64,000 bases of DNA, from contig JAJKFL010000427.1 of assembly GCA_021186555.1 (NCBI GenBank), forward strand, positions 24,353,238 through 24,417,237, written 5' to 3'. Made by a program: the position numbers and the translations under genes. A model generated the notes under the pieces. It was given only the letters and a program-made list of their open reading frames with translations, searched no databases and was not told the origin of the DNA. Below, piece by piece: positions 41,001 through 52,900 of the stretch (position 1 is the stretch's first letter; each line of letters begins with the position of its first letter). The stretch comes from Reticulitermes speratus (Eukaryota > Arthropoda > Insecta > Blattodea > Rhinotermitidae).

Positions 41001-43270
41001 CGGCCAGGCGAACATAGGCGAGACCAGCGCCCTCACCTGTCGTGCCCGCCACCACAGTGACTGATCCCACGCCGGCCAGTCGAATTGGGGCCAGACCAGC
41101 GCCCTCATATGTCTTTCACGTCCCCACTTTGACTTAGCCCATGCCGCCCAGACGAACGGAGGCCACTCCAGCGCACTCACCTCTTGTGCTCGCCACCATA
41201 CTGAGCCCACGCCGACTAGACAAACAGAGGCCAGCCCTCGCCTGTCGTGCCTTCCACCACAGTGATTGAGCCCACTCCGACTGAGCGAACAGAGGCCAGA
41301 GCAGCGTTCTCACCTGACGTTCCCGTCAACACAGTGGCTGTCTAAGACCACGCCGACCAAGCGAACAGATGCCAGAGCAGCGCCCTAAACTTTTGTGCCC
41401 ACCACCACAATTGCTGCCTGTGCCCAAGCCGACCGAGAGAACAGAAGCCAGAGCAGCGCCCTCATCTGTCTAGCCGGCCACCACAGTGGCTGTCCGAGCC
41501 CACGCCGACCAAGCGAACAGAGGCCAGAGCAGCGCCCTCAACCGTCGTGCCCGCCAACTTAGTGGCTGACTGAGCACAAGCCGAAAAATTGAACTCAGGC
41601 CAGAGCAGCGCCCTCACATTTCATGCACGCAACGACAGTGTCTGGTTGGACCCACGACGACCAAGCGAACAGAGGTCAGATTAGCGCCCCCGCCTATCGT
41701 ACCAGTCACCACAGTGGCTCTCTGAGCCCAAGCAAACAGAGGCCAGGTCAGCGCCCCCACCTGTCGTGCCCGCCACCACAGTACTCTCTGAACTCACGCT
41801 GACCAAGCGAACAGAGGCCAGAGCAGCGCCCTCACACGTCGTGCCCGCCACCACAGTGGCTTGCTGAGCCCACGCCGACACAACGAACAGAGGGCAGAGC
41901 AGCGCCCTCAACAGACGTGCCCGCCTCCACAGTGGCTAGCTTAGCCCACTCCTAAAAAGCGGACCGAGGCCACAGCAGCGCCCTAAACTGTCGTGCCTGC
42001 CACCACATTGGCTGGCTGGGTCCACGCCGACAAGCGAATTTAGGCCATAACTACTTCCTCACCTGTCGTGCCCGACACCACAGTGGCTGACTGAGCCCAC
42101 GCCGACCAAGCGAACAGAGGCCAGAGCAGCGCCCTCACCCGTTGTGCCCGCCACCACAGTGGATGGCTTAGCCCACCCTGACACAGCGAACAGAGGCCAG
42201 AGCAGCGCCCTCAAAAGTCGTGCCCGCCACCACAGTGGCTGGTTTAGCCCACGTCGTCCGATTGAACAGAGGACAGAGCAGCGCCCTCACTCGTAGTTCC
42301 CGCCATCACAGTAGCCGCCTGGGCCCAGGCCGACTGATGGAACAGAGGCCAGAGCAGCGCCCTTACCTGACGTGCCCGCCACCAAAGTGGCTGGCTGAGC
42401 CCACGCTGACAAATTGAACAGAGGCTAGAGCAGCGCCCTCACATTTCGTGCACGCCACCATAGTGGCTGGTTGAGCCCAAGCCTTATAACCGGACAGAGG
42501 ACACACCGGCAAACTCAACTGTCGCTCTCGCCAGAACAGTGGCTGGCTGAACCAAAGCCGACAAGCGAACAGAGGCCATAGCAGCGCCCTCAACTCTCTT
42601 GCCCGCCACCACAGATGATGGCTGAGCCCACGCCGACCGAGCGAACAGAGGCCAGAGCAGCGCCCTCACCAGTCGTGCCCGCCACCACAGTGGCTTGCAG
42701 AACACACGCCGAACGAGCGAACAGAGGCCTGAGCAGCGCCCTCACATGACGTCCCCGCCACCACAGTGGCTGGCTGAGCCCACGACGACCAAGCGAACAG
42801 AAGCCAGAGCAGCTCCCTCGCGTTTCGTGAACGGCAAATGATTGGCTGGTTGAGCCACGCCGAATGAAGGAACAGAGCCCAGAGCAGCGCCCTCACCTGT
42901 CGTGCCCACCACCACAGTGACTGTGCCCACGCCGAAGAAAGGAAGAGAGGCCAGACCAGCGACCTCACCTGCATTTGCCAACACTACATTGACTGAGCCC
43001 ACGCCGGCCAGGCGAACATAGGCGAGACCAGCGCCCTCACCTGTCGTGCCCGCCACCACAGTGACTGATCCCACGCCGGCCAGTCGAATTGGGGCCAGAC
43101 CAGCGCCCTCATATGTCTTTCACGTCCCCACTTTGACTTAGCCCATGCCGCCCAGACGAACGGAGGCCACTCCAGCGCACTCACCTCTTGTGCTCGCCAC
43201 CATACTGAGCCCACGCCGACTAGACAAACAGAGGCCAGCCCTCGCCTGTCGTGCCTTCCACCACAGTGAT
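35086..43270 (+). repeat. 76-bp satellite, subfamily A, block 1
   Basis: A units carry cagtggctggctgagccca, gccgaccaagcgaacagagg, ccagagcagcgccctcacct and gtcgtgcccgccacca, with period 76 bp. Compared with B they have four more bases in the first half and four fewer in the second, so both families keep the same length. Unit-to-unit divergence is mostly point changes, with sporadic deletions. The block includes the homogenised 75-bp run and most of the 2004-bp duplication. Confidence 0.95.
38145..38870 (+). repeat. Homogenised run of 75-bp units
   Basis: About nine to ten consecutive units, nearly identical (occasional single-base differences), share gccgacaagcgaacagaggc and cgtccccgtcaccac. 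Each lacks one base relative to the 76-bp consensus (gacaagcg instead of gaccaagcg). As 75 is divisible by three, long periodic open frames appear on both strands (354 codons on +, 282 on -). I regard these as artefacts. Confidence 0.95.
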
Positions 43271-43283
43271 TGAGCCCACTCCG
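39269..43283 (+). repeat. Exact 2004-bp tandem duplication within the satellite
   Basis: 39269-41272 repeats at 41273-43276, with the match running to 43283. Translated frames compared across it on both strands are identical, and I saw no base difference. The second copy ends where sequence changes from A to B units. The shared junction word is cactccg, consistent with unequal crossing-over between B-like units, or an assembly duplication. Confidence 0.9.
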
Positions 43284-44945
43284 GCCAAAGGAACAGTGAC
43301 CAGACCAACGCCCTTGCCTATCGGCCCGCCACCACAGTCACTGTGCCCACGCCGACCAAAGATCTGAGGCGAGAACAGAGCAACGCCTTTGTCCATCAGC
43401 CCGCCACCACAGTCACTGAGCAGCGCGACCATTGGAACAGAGGCGAGACCAGACCAACGCCCCTGCCTATCGCGCTGCCACCACATTGACTTGGCATACG
43501 CCTACCAAAGGAACAGAATAGAGACCAGAACAACGCCCTTGATTATCGGTCCGCCCCCACACAGACTGAGCCCACGCCGACCAAACGAACACTATCGAGA
43601 CCAGACCAACGCCCTTTCCTATCTGCCCGCCACCACAGTGTCTGAGGCGACGCAGACCAAAGGAACAGAGGCGAAACGGGACCAGAAGAACGCCTTTGTA
43701 TATCGGCTTGCAACTACAGTGACTGATCCCACGCCGACTAAAAGAACACAGGCGAGACCAGACCAACACCATTGAATATCGGCCCACCACCACAGTCGTT
43801 GAGCCCACGCCGACCAAAGGAAGAGAGGAACTCGCACCGAGGAAACGGTTCCATGGTTGTGGTCATTCTAGAGCTAATATAACCTAATATTTTAAGACAT
43901 GCTGGATCGTGGTAGGAGGACATACGTTAGTGGTTGAGCCGACGCAGACCAAAGGAAAAGTGGCGCGACCATACCAATGCTGCTGCCTATTGGCCCGACA
44001 CCACAGTGACTGAACCCACGACGGCCGAAGGAACAGAGGCCAGACCAGACCAGCGCCCATGCCAATCGGCCCGCCACTACAGTCACTGAGCCCACGCCGA
44101 CAACAGGAACAGGCGAGATCAGAGCAACGCCGTTGCCCATCGGCACGCCACCACAATCAATGAGCCAGCGCCGACCAAAGGAACAGAGGCGAGACCAGAA
44201 CAACTCCCTTGCCTATCGGCCCGCCACCACAGTGAACGATTCCACGCCGACCAAATTAATAGAGGCGAGACCAGACCAGAACAACGCCCATGTCTATCGT
44301 CCCGCAACGACAGTGACAGATCCTACGCCGACTAAAAGAACACTGTCGAGACCAGACCAACGCCCTTGCTAATCGGCCCGCCACCACAGTGTCTGAGACG
44401 ACGCAGACCAAAGGAACAGACGCGAGACCAGACAGGAACAACGCCATTGTCTATCGGCTCGCAACCACAATGAATGAACCCACGCCGACCAAAGTAACTG
44501 AGGCGAGACCAGAACAACGCCATTGCCTATCGAGTCGCCACCACAGTGACTGAGCCCACGCCTACCAAATGAACAGAGGCGAGAACAGAACAAAGCACTT
44601 GCCTATCGGCCAACCATTAAAGTAACAGAGCCCACGCCGACCAAGGGAACATAAGAGAGGCCAGACCTACGCCCTTGCTTATCGACCCTCCACCACAGTG
44701 TCTGAGGCGACGCAGACCAAAGGAACAGAGATGAGACCAGGACAACGCCATTGCCTATCGGGTCGCCACCACAGTGACCGAGCCCACGCCTACCAGAGGA
44801 ACAGAGTCGAGTACATACCAAGGCCCTTGTCTATCGGCACGCCACCAGGAGTGACTGAGCTCAAGCCGAACAAAAGGACAAAGCCGTGACCAGATCAACG
44901 CACTTGCCTATCGGCCAGCCACCACAGTGACTGAAAACACGCCGA
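43271..44945 (+). repeat. 76-bp satellite, subfamily B, block 2
   Basis: About 22 B units interrupted at 43826-43922 by an rRNA-derived module. The variant pair acactrtcgaga followed by gtctgaggcgacgcagacc appears near 43585-43655 and 44340-44410, and in block 1 near 34690-34755. The second half alone recurs at 44698-44720. This shows a higher-order organisation. Confidence 0.9.
43826..43922 (+). rRNA. rDNA-derived module: 5' spacer end, internally deleted 18S start, 51-bp unit
   Basis: 43826-43850 (aggaactcgcaccg, then cggttcc) matches the reverse complement of 62470-62500, the sequence just before the 18S start. tggttgtggt then joins the first bases of 18S directly to the segment tcattctagagctaatataa, skipping about 100 nt. 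43885-43922 (aatattttaagacatgctgg, then cgtggtaggaggacatac) is one 51-bp unit in reverse. B repeats resume immediately. It cannot make functional rRNA. Confidence 0.75.
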
Positions 44946-45290
44946 CCAAAAGTACAGAGGACAGAGCAGCGCACTCACCTGTCGTGCCCGCTTCCACAGA
45001 CGATGGCTGAGCCCACGCAAGCCGAACGAACAGAGGGCCGGAACAGCGCCATCACTACTCGTGCCCGCCACAACAGTGGATGAGAGGGCCAACGCCGAAC
45101 AAGCGAACAGAGCCCAGAGCAGCGCCCTCACCTGTCATGCTCGCCACCTCCGTGGCTGGCTGATCCCACGCAGGCCAGTCGAACATAGGCTAGAAGAGCG
45201 CCCTCATCTTTCGTGACCGCCACCACATTGACTGAGCCCACGCCGCCCAGACGAACAGAGAGCAGACCAGCGCCCTTACCTGTCGTGCCC
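44946..45290 (+). repeat. 76-bp satellite, subfamily A, short block 2
   Basis: About four A units between two B blocks. The preceding B variant (gtcgagtacatacc) again marks the B-to-A switch. Confidence 0.85.
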
Positions 45291-45850
45291 GCCACCACAC
45301 TGACTGAGCACAAGCCGGCCAATGGTTTAGACGTAAGACCAGACCAATGCCCTTGCCTCTTCGGCCCGCCACCACAGTCACTGATCCACGCCGACCAAAG
45401 GAACAGAGGCGAGAACAGAGCAACGTAGTTGCCCATCGTCCAGCCACAACATTCACTTAGCTCACACCAACCAAATGAACAAAGGCGAGACCAGACCAAC
45501 GCCCATGCCTATCGGCCCGCCACCACATTGACTGAGCCCACGCGGACCAAAGGAACAGAGGCGAGACCAGACCAACTTCTTTGCCTATCGGTCCGAAAAC
45601 ACAGCAAGTGATCCCACGCCGCCCAAAGCAGCAGAGGCGAGACTAAACCAACGCCCTTGCAAATCGGCCCGCCACCATAGTCACTGAGGGCACGCCGATA
45701 AATGATCCGAGGCGAGTACATAATAGAGACCTTGTCTATCGGCCTTCCAACACAGTGATTGAGATCCGACGAACAAAAAACAAATCCGTGACCAAACCAA
45801 CGCCCTTGCCTCTCGGGCAGCCACCACACTGACTGAAACCACGCCGAACA
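45291..45850 (+). repeat. 76-bp satellite, subfamily B, block 3
   Basis: About seven B units. The last three (45655-45835: cactgagggcacgccg, gcgagtacataa, gagatccgacgaacaaaa) parallel 34965-35085 closely. Confidence 0.88.
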
Positions 45851-48690
45851 GAAGAACAGAGTCTAGAGCAGCGCCATCAACTTCCGTTCACGCCACCACA
45901 GTGGATTCCTGACACCTCGCCGACCAAGCGAACAGAGGCCAGAGCAGCGCCCTCAACTTTCGTGCCCGCCACCATAGTGCCTGGCTGAGCTCTCGCCGAA
46001 CAAGCTAACAGATGCGAGAGCAGCGACCTCACCTGCCGTGCCCTCCTCCACAGTGGCTGGCTAAGCACACGCCGACGAAGCGAACAGAGGCCAGATTAGC
46101 GCCCTCACCCGTCGTGCCTGCCAACACAGTGGCTGCCTGAGGCCACGCCGAGCGAGCGAACAGTTGCCAGAGCAGCGCCCTCATTCTTAGTTCTCGCCAC
46201 CACAGTGGCTGGCTTGGCCCAGGCCGACCGATGGTACAGATGCCAGAGCATCGCCTTCAAATGTCGTGCCCGCCACCACAGTGGTTGCCTGAGCCCTCGC
46301 CGACCGAGTGAACAGGGGCAAGAGCAGTGCCCTCAACTGTCGTGCCCGCCACCACACTGGCTGGCTGAGCCGACACCTAGAAACCGAATAGAGGCCAGAA
46401 TAGCGCTCTCAACTCTCGTGCCCGCCACGATAGTGGCTGGCTGAGCCCACGCCGACAGAGCGAACAGAGGCCAGAGCAGCGCCCTCATCTGTCGTGCCCG
46501 CAACCACAGTGGCTGTTTGACCCAAGCAGACCAAGCGAACATAGGCCAGAGCAGCGCCCACACACTTCGTGCCAGCCAAAACAGTGGCTGGCTGAGACCA
46601 CGCTTACCAAGAGAACATAGAACAGAGCAACGCCCTCACCTGTCGTGCACAATATGACAGTGGCTGGTTGGAACCTCGCCGACCAAGAGAAGAGAGGACG
46701 TAGCAGCGCCCACACGTGTCGTGCTCGCCACCACAGTGGCTGGCTGGGCCCACGCCAACCAAGCTAGCAGAGACCAGATTAGCGTCCTCATTTGTCATGC
46801 CTGTCACCACAGTGGCAGGCTGGGCACACGCCGACATGAAAACAGAGGCCAGAACAGCGCCCTCACCTGTTCTGCCTGCCAGCACAGTGGCTTGCTGAGC
46901 CCACACCGACAGAGCGAAAAGAGGCCAGAGCATCGCCCTCACATGACGTTGCCGCCACCACAGTTGCTGGCTGAGCCCACGCCGACCATGCGTACAGAGG
47001 CTAGAGCAGCGCCCTCAAATGTCGTGCCCGCTTCCACAGTGGCTGGTTGATACCACGCCGATCGAGCGAACAGATGCCAGAGCAGCTCCCTCACCTGTCG
47101 CGTCCGACACCATAGTGACTGAGCCGACCCCGACCGAGCGAACAAATGCCAAATGAGCGCCAACAACTGTCGTGCCCCCCACCACAGTTGCTGCCTGAGC
47201 CCACGCCGACTTAGCGAACAGAGGCCAGAGCAGCGCCCTCACTTCCCGTGCACGCCACGACAGTGGCTGGTTAGGCTCACGCCGACAAGCGAACAGAGGC
47301 CAGAGCAGCGCCATCAACTGTCGTTCCCGTCACCACAGTGGCTGGCTGAGCCCGCGCCGACCGAGGGAACAGAGGCCAGAGCAGCGCCCTCAACTTTCGT
47401 GCCAGCCAATTTAGTGGCTGGCTGAGCCCAAGCCTTCCAATCGAACATAGGCCACAGCATCGCCCTCAACTGTCGTGCACGCCACGACAGTGGCTGGTTG
47501 GACTTCCGCCTACAAAGAGAACAGAGGCCATATCAGCGCCCTCAAGTGTCGTGCCCGCCACCAGAGTGGCTCTGGGCCCACTCCAACCAAACAAGTATAG
47601 GACAGAATATTGCCCTCACCTGACGTGCCAGTCACCTCATTGGCTGGCTGGGCCCACGCCGACAAGCAAACAGAGGCCATAGCAGCGCTCTCACGTGTCG
47701 TGCCCGCCACCACAGTTTCTCTGGGACCAAGCGAACAGAGACCAGATTAGCGCCCTCACCTGTCGTGCCAGTCACCACTGTGGCTGGCAGGGCCCACGCC
47801 GACAAGCGAAGAGAGGCCAGAGCAGCTCCCTCTACTGTCGTGCCCGCCACCACAGTGCCAGGATGAGCCCTCGCCGACCAAGAGGACAGAGGCCAGAGCA
47901 GCGCCCTTACCTGTCGTGCACGATACGACAGTGTGTGTTTGGACCCACACCGACCAAGAGAACAGAGACCATAGCAGCGCCCACACGTGTCGTGCCCGCA
48001 ATCACAGTGGCTGGCTGGGTCCTCGCTGACCAAGCGAACAAAGGCCAGATCAGCGCCCTCAACTCACGTGCCAGCCACCACAGTGGCTGTCTAGGCCCAA
48101 TCCCACAAGCGAGCAGAGGCCAGAGCAGCGCCATCAACTGTCGTTTCCGTCACCACAGTGGCTGGCTGAGCCCACGCCGACCGAGGGAACAGAGACCAGA
48201 TTTGTGCTCTCACCTGTTGTGCCCGCCACCACAGTGGCTGGCTGGGACCACGCCGACCGATCGAACAGAGGCCAGAGCAGCACCCTTACCTGTCGTTCCC
48301 GCCACCATTGTGGCTGGCTGGGCCCACGCCTGCCAAGCGAACAGAGGCCAGAGCAGCCCCCTCACCTGTCGCGTCCGACACCACAGTGACTGAGCCCACC
48401 TCGACTGAGCGAACAGATGCCAAATGAGCGCCATCAACTGTCGTGCCCGCCACCACAGTTGCTGCCAGAGCCCACGCCGGCTTAGCGAACAGAAGCCAGA
48501 ACTGCGCCCTCACTTGCCTTGCACGCCACGCCACGCCGACAAGCGAACGGAGGCCAGAGCAGCGCCATCAACTGTCTTTCCCGCCACCACAGTGGCTAGC
48601 TGAGCCCACGCCGACCGAGGGAACAGAGGCCAGAGCAGCGCCCTCACCATACGTCCCCGCGACCACAGTGGCTGTCTGAGCCCACGCCGA
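45851..48690 (+). repeat. 76-bp satellite, subfamily A, block 3
   Basis: About 37 A units. 47070-47345 and 48340-48600 are diverged copies of one multi-unit segment (tcgcgtccgacacca, then tgccaaatgagcgcca, then acttsccstgcacgcc), about 1.27 kb apart. Some units are 75 bp (gccgacaagcg). Confidence 0.93.
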
Positions 48691-48727
48691 CCCAGATCAC
48701 ACCAAGTACGTGAGTGTAGGATTTTAA

Positions 48728-49158
48728 CCCGACCGCAATTACCAGGCCTGCATCGAGTTCGGCGACGCCAGACTAGCGCCGGTAGTTCTGACTCAGTCTT
48801 TTCTGCACTTCCTGTCGGTCCATTTGCCTACACTCTGGGAGCATCTCTGCAAACACGAACACTACAAGTTTAACGAATTATCTTTTCGTCTGCAGACCGT
48901 GACAGGAGGAGTCGAATCGGCGGCAAAATTCTCCATGGACCGCAGGTCCATAACTCTCAAGGTCGGCGAATTGAATTGCCTGGTGTTGAAGATGTCGACT
49001 TTGGTCCGCCAGCTTGCGCGATATACGATGTCCGAAATTACGTTAATGAATATGTACATAGCTCCACCGCTTCATCTTCTTTAGTGGCGCCCAAAGAAAC
49101 CGCCTCTCTGGTCTTCCAATATGACGCGTTATTCGATGAAATCACGGCCAAACTTTAA
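48728..49158 (+). pseudogene. Unrecognised protein remnant in the satellite island
   Basis: Frame one is open from 48728 (after a taa) to the tag at 49082-49084, 118 codons: CIEFGDARLAPVVLTQSFLH, LPTLWEHLCKHEHYKFNELS, FRLQTVTGGVESAAKFSMDR and ITLKVGELNCLVL. Frame two reads VEDVDFGPPACAIYDVRNYV and ASLVFQYDALFDEITAKL-stop at 49156-49158. The natural reading switches from frame one to frame two around 48985, implying one frameshifted ORF end. There is no ATG start in frame one near its beginning. Composition is unlike the repeats around it. I do not recognise the family; a C-terminal piece of a mobile element is possible. Confidence 0.45.
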
Positions 49159-49753
49159 TTATCCTTCTTTTAAAGTATGTGTATGTACGTACGTGACGTA
49201 TAAAATGGACTGCAAATTGAGTTTGTGTGTGTGTGTAACCAGGATTCAATAACATTTCAGTATATATTCTGATGTACGCATATTAATAAGACATATGTGT
49301 ATTGCATACACCTCATACAGTATCATTTAACCTGAATTCATGTACCCTGAACGTATATTAATAAAAACAAATTAAGAACATTTGACTACTGAGTGTGTAT
49401 TTACTGAACACCACTTCCTGTTACACAAATCTAAATGTGTAGGCAATATGCAATACATTACCTACCAGCTGATGCCAAGGTGAACGAGCCTGTTCTTACG
49501 CGAAGTGTGTGTGTTGATTTTTAAGCACGTACGGATTCCTCACTTCTTACAACTGTGTTTTCTTTTAGACGTCACGTAAGTCACATACTGTTGGTCTCAG
49601 AGTTCCTGGGGCAAGTTTAATTTCTGCCCTGCTTCTGATAAAACCGTATCACACAGTGGGCCACGTTACTCATAACCGACGCCTGGCATCTTCTGCATCT
49701 CAACCCCACAACCCACTCTTTCCTTATACACCCAAGTCACACTTTTCCTCAGG

Positions 49754-49841
49754 TTTAGGGTTTCGTGACGACAGGCGTGGGAGCCACACACAATTCCTTA
49801 CGTTTAGGGTGTCGTGACGCCGAGCGTCGGAGTCATATGGA
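49754..49841 (+). repeat. Short diverged direct duplication
   Basis: gtttagggtttcgtgacgac...gcgtgggagccacac (from 49754) is repeated as gtttagggtgtcgtgacgcc...gcgtcggagtcatat (from 49802), offset 48 bp. Confidence 0.75.
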
Positions 49842-49960
49842 AACCAAACCCACACATATCCCTAGGTTAAGGCCTCAGGCAATGACACAACACTCTCAAA
49901 ATAAATTAACATAAGGCGTACTGACATTAGGTGTTGATGGGATATACCTGCTCCTTTAAT

Positions 49961-52900
49961 ACACACGCCGACAGAGCGAACAGAGGCCAGAGCAGCGCCC
50001 TCACCTGTCGTGCCAGCCAACACGTTGGCTGGCTGAGCCCACGCTGACCGAGCGAAAAGAGGCCAGAGCAGCGCCCTCAACTCTCGTGCCCGCCAAAATA
50101 GTGGCTAGCTGATCAAACGCCGACCAAGCGAAAAGAGGCCAAAACATCGACCTCAACTGTCGTGCCCGCCACCACAGTAGCTGGCTGAGCCCACGCCGAC
50201 CAAGCGAACAGAGCCCAGAGCAACGCCCTCACCTACTTGCCCGCCACTAAAGTGGCTTTCTCAGCCCACGCCGACCAAGCGAACAGAGGCCATAGCAGTG
50301 CCCTAACCAATCGAGCCCGCCACCACAGTGGATGGCTGAGCATACGCCGAACAAACAAACAAAGTCCAGAGCAGCGACCTCACCTATAGTGCCCGCCAGC
50401 ATAGTGGCTGGCTGAGCCCACGCCGAACGATCGAATAAAGGCCATTTTAGCTCTTTCACTTGTCGTGCCCGCTAACTCAGTAGCTGCCTAAGCCCACGCC
50501 GACCGAGGGAACAGAGGCCAGAGAAGCGCCCTCACCTGACGTGAACGCCACCACAGCAGCAGTCTGAAACCACGCCGATCAAGCGAACAGAGTCTGAGCA
50601 ACGCCCTCACAACTTGCCCGCAACCATAGTGGCTGTCTCAGCCCACGCAGACCAAGCAAACAGAGGCCATAGAAGTGCCCTAACCAATCGAGCCCGCCAC
50701 CACAGTGGCTGGCTGAGCCCACGCCGAACAAACAAACAGAGTCCAGAGCAGCGCCCTCACCTATCGTGCCCGCCACCATATTGGCTGGCTTTGCCCACGC
50801 CGAACAATCGAATAAAGGCTAGATTAGCTCCTTCACCTGTCGTGCTTGAAACCTCAGTGTGTGCCTGAGCCCACGCCGACCGAGAGAACAGAGGCCAGAG
50901 AAGCGCCCACAACTGACGTGACCGCCACCACAGTGGCAGGCTGAAACCACGCCGACCAAGCGAACAGAGAGGCCAGAGCCGCGCCGTCACCATTCGTGAC
51001 CGCAACCACACTGCCTGGATGAGCCCACGCCGACCGATCGAACAGACGCCAGAGCAGCGCCCTCAAATGACGTGCCCGCCACCACAGTGGCTGGCTGAGC
51101 CCACGACGAATGAGCGAATGGAGGCCAGAGCACTGCCCTCACATGTTGTGCCCGCCACCACAGTGGCTGTCTGAGCCCTAGCCGTCCGAAAAAACAGAGG
51201 CCGGAGCAGCGCCCTCACATGTCGTGCCCGCCAACACAGTGCTGGCTGTACCCACGCTGACCAAGATATCAGAGGCCAGAGCAGCGCCCTCATCTGTAGC
51301 AACCGCCACCACAGTGGCTGGCTGAGCCCACGTCGACCAAGAGAGAAAGGGCCAAAAACACGCAGTCACCTGTCTTGCCCGCCACCACAGTGGCTGAAAG
51401 AGACAACGCCAATCGAGCGAATAGATGCCAGGGCTGCGCCCTCAAATTTCGTGCCCGCCACCACAGTTGCTGGCTGAGTTCACGCCGACCAAGCGAACAG
51501 AGGCCAGAGCAGCGCCATCACATGTCGTGCACGTCAACACAGTGGCTGCCTGAGCCTTCGCCAACAGAGGAAACAGATACAAAAGCAGCGCCCTCATTTG
51601 TCGTGCCGCCACAACAGGGGCCGGTTAAGCCCACAACGACCGAGAGAACAGATTCCATAGCAGCGCCCTCAGCTGTCGTGTCCGCCAACACAGTGGTTGG
51701 CTGAGCCCTCGCCGACCGATCGAACAGACGCCAGATCAGCGCCCTCAGCTTTCCTGCCCGTCAACACTGAGGATTGATGGGCCCACGCCGACTAAGAGAT
51801 AAGAGGCCAGAGCAGCGCCTTCACCAGTCGTTCCCGCCAACACAGTGGCTGGCTAGGCCCAGGCCGACCAACCGAACAGAGGCCAGAGCAGCGCCCTCAA
51901 TTGTCGTGCCCACCAACACAGTGGTTGTCTAAGGACACGCCAAACAAGCGATCAGACGTCAAAGAAGCGCACTAACCTGTCGTGCCCGCCACCACAGTGG
52001 CTGGTTGGTCCCACGCCGAACAAGCGAACAGAGGACAGATCATTGCTCTCAACTTTCGTGCCCCCCCACCTCAGTGGCTGGCTGAGCCCTCGCCGAAGAA
52101 GCGACCAGAGGCAGAGCAGCGACCTCATTTGTTGTGCCCGCCACCACAGTACCGTTTTGAGCCCACGCGGACCGAGTGAACAGAGAACAGAGAAGCTCCC
52201 TCATTTTTCGTGCCCGCCAACACAGAGACTAGATAAGCCCCATGCCCACCGATTGAACAGAGGCCGGAGCAGCACACTCACCTATCGTGCCCGCCACAAC
52301 AGTGCCATTTTGAGCCCACTCCGACCAAGGGAACTGAGGCCAGAGCAGCGCCGACAGCTGTCGTGCCCGCAAACACAGTGGCTGGATGAGCCCACGCCCA
52401 ACGAGCTATCAGAGGGCAGAGAAGCGCCCTCAACTGTTGTGCCCGCCAACACAGTTGCTGGCTGAGCCCACTTCGACCGAGCGAACTGAGGCCAGAACAG
52501 CGCCCTCACCTGTAGTGCCTGCCAACACAGTGGCTGGCTTAGCCCACGCCTAACGAGCAAACAAGGCCAGAAAAGCGCCTTCACATGTCGTGCCCTCCAC
52601 CACAGTGAATGGCTGAGCCCACGCCAACCAATCGAACAGAGGCCAGACAAGCAGTCTCAACTATGGAGCCCGCCAGCCCAGGGCCTGTCTGAGCCAACGC
52701 CGGCCATGCAAACAGAGTCCAGAGCAGCGCCTTCTCATGTCGTGCCCACCACCAGAATAGTTGGCTGAGCCACGATGACCGAGGGGCCAGTGGCCAGAAC
52801 TGCGCCGTTACCTTTCGTGCCCGCCACCACAGTGGTTGGCTGAGCCCACGTCGAAGTTGCGAACAGTGGCCAGAGCAGCGTCCTCACATTTCGTACCCGC

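Larger units (their letters stand above)
48691..49960. other. Non-repetitive 1.27-kb island inside the satellite
   Basis: A units stop at about 48690 (gccgacccag, then atcacaccaag) and restart at about 49961 (acacgccgacagagcgaac). The island has ordinary AT-rich composition after 49160, a protein-like open stretch at 48728-49158, a tataaaat at about 49199, AATAAA-like sequence near 49360 and a short internal duplication at 49754-49841. No clear target-site duplication or terminal repeat was found. Confidence 0.85.
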
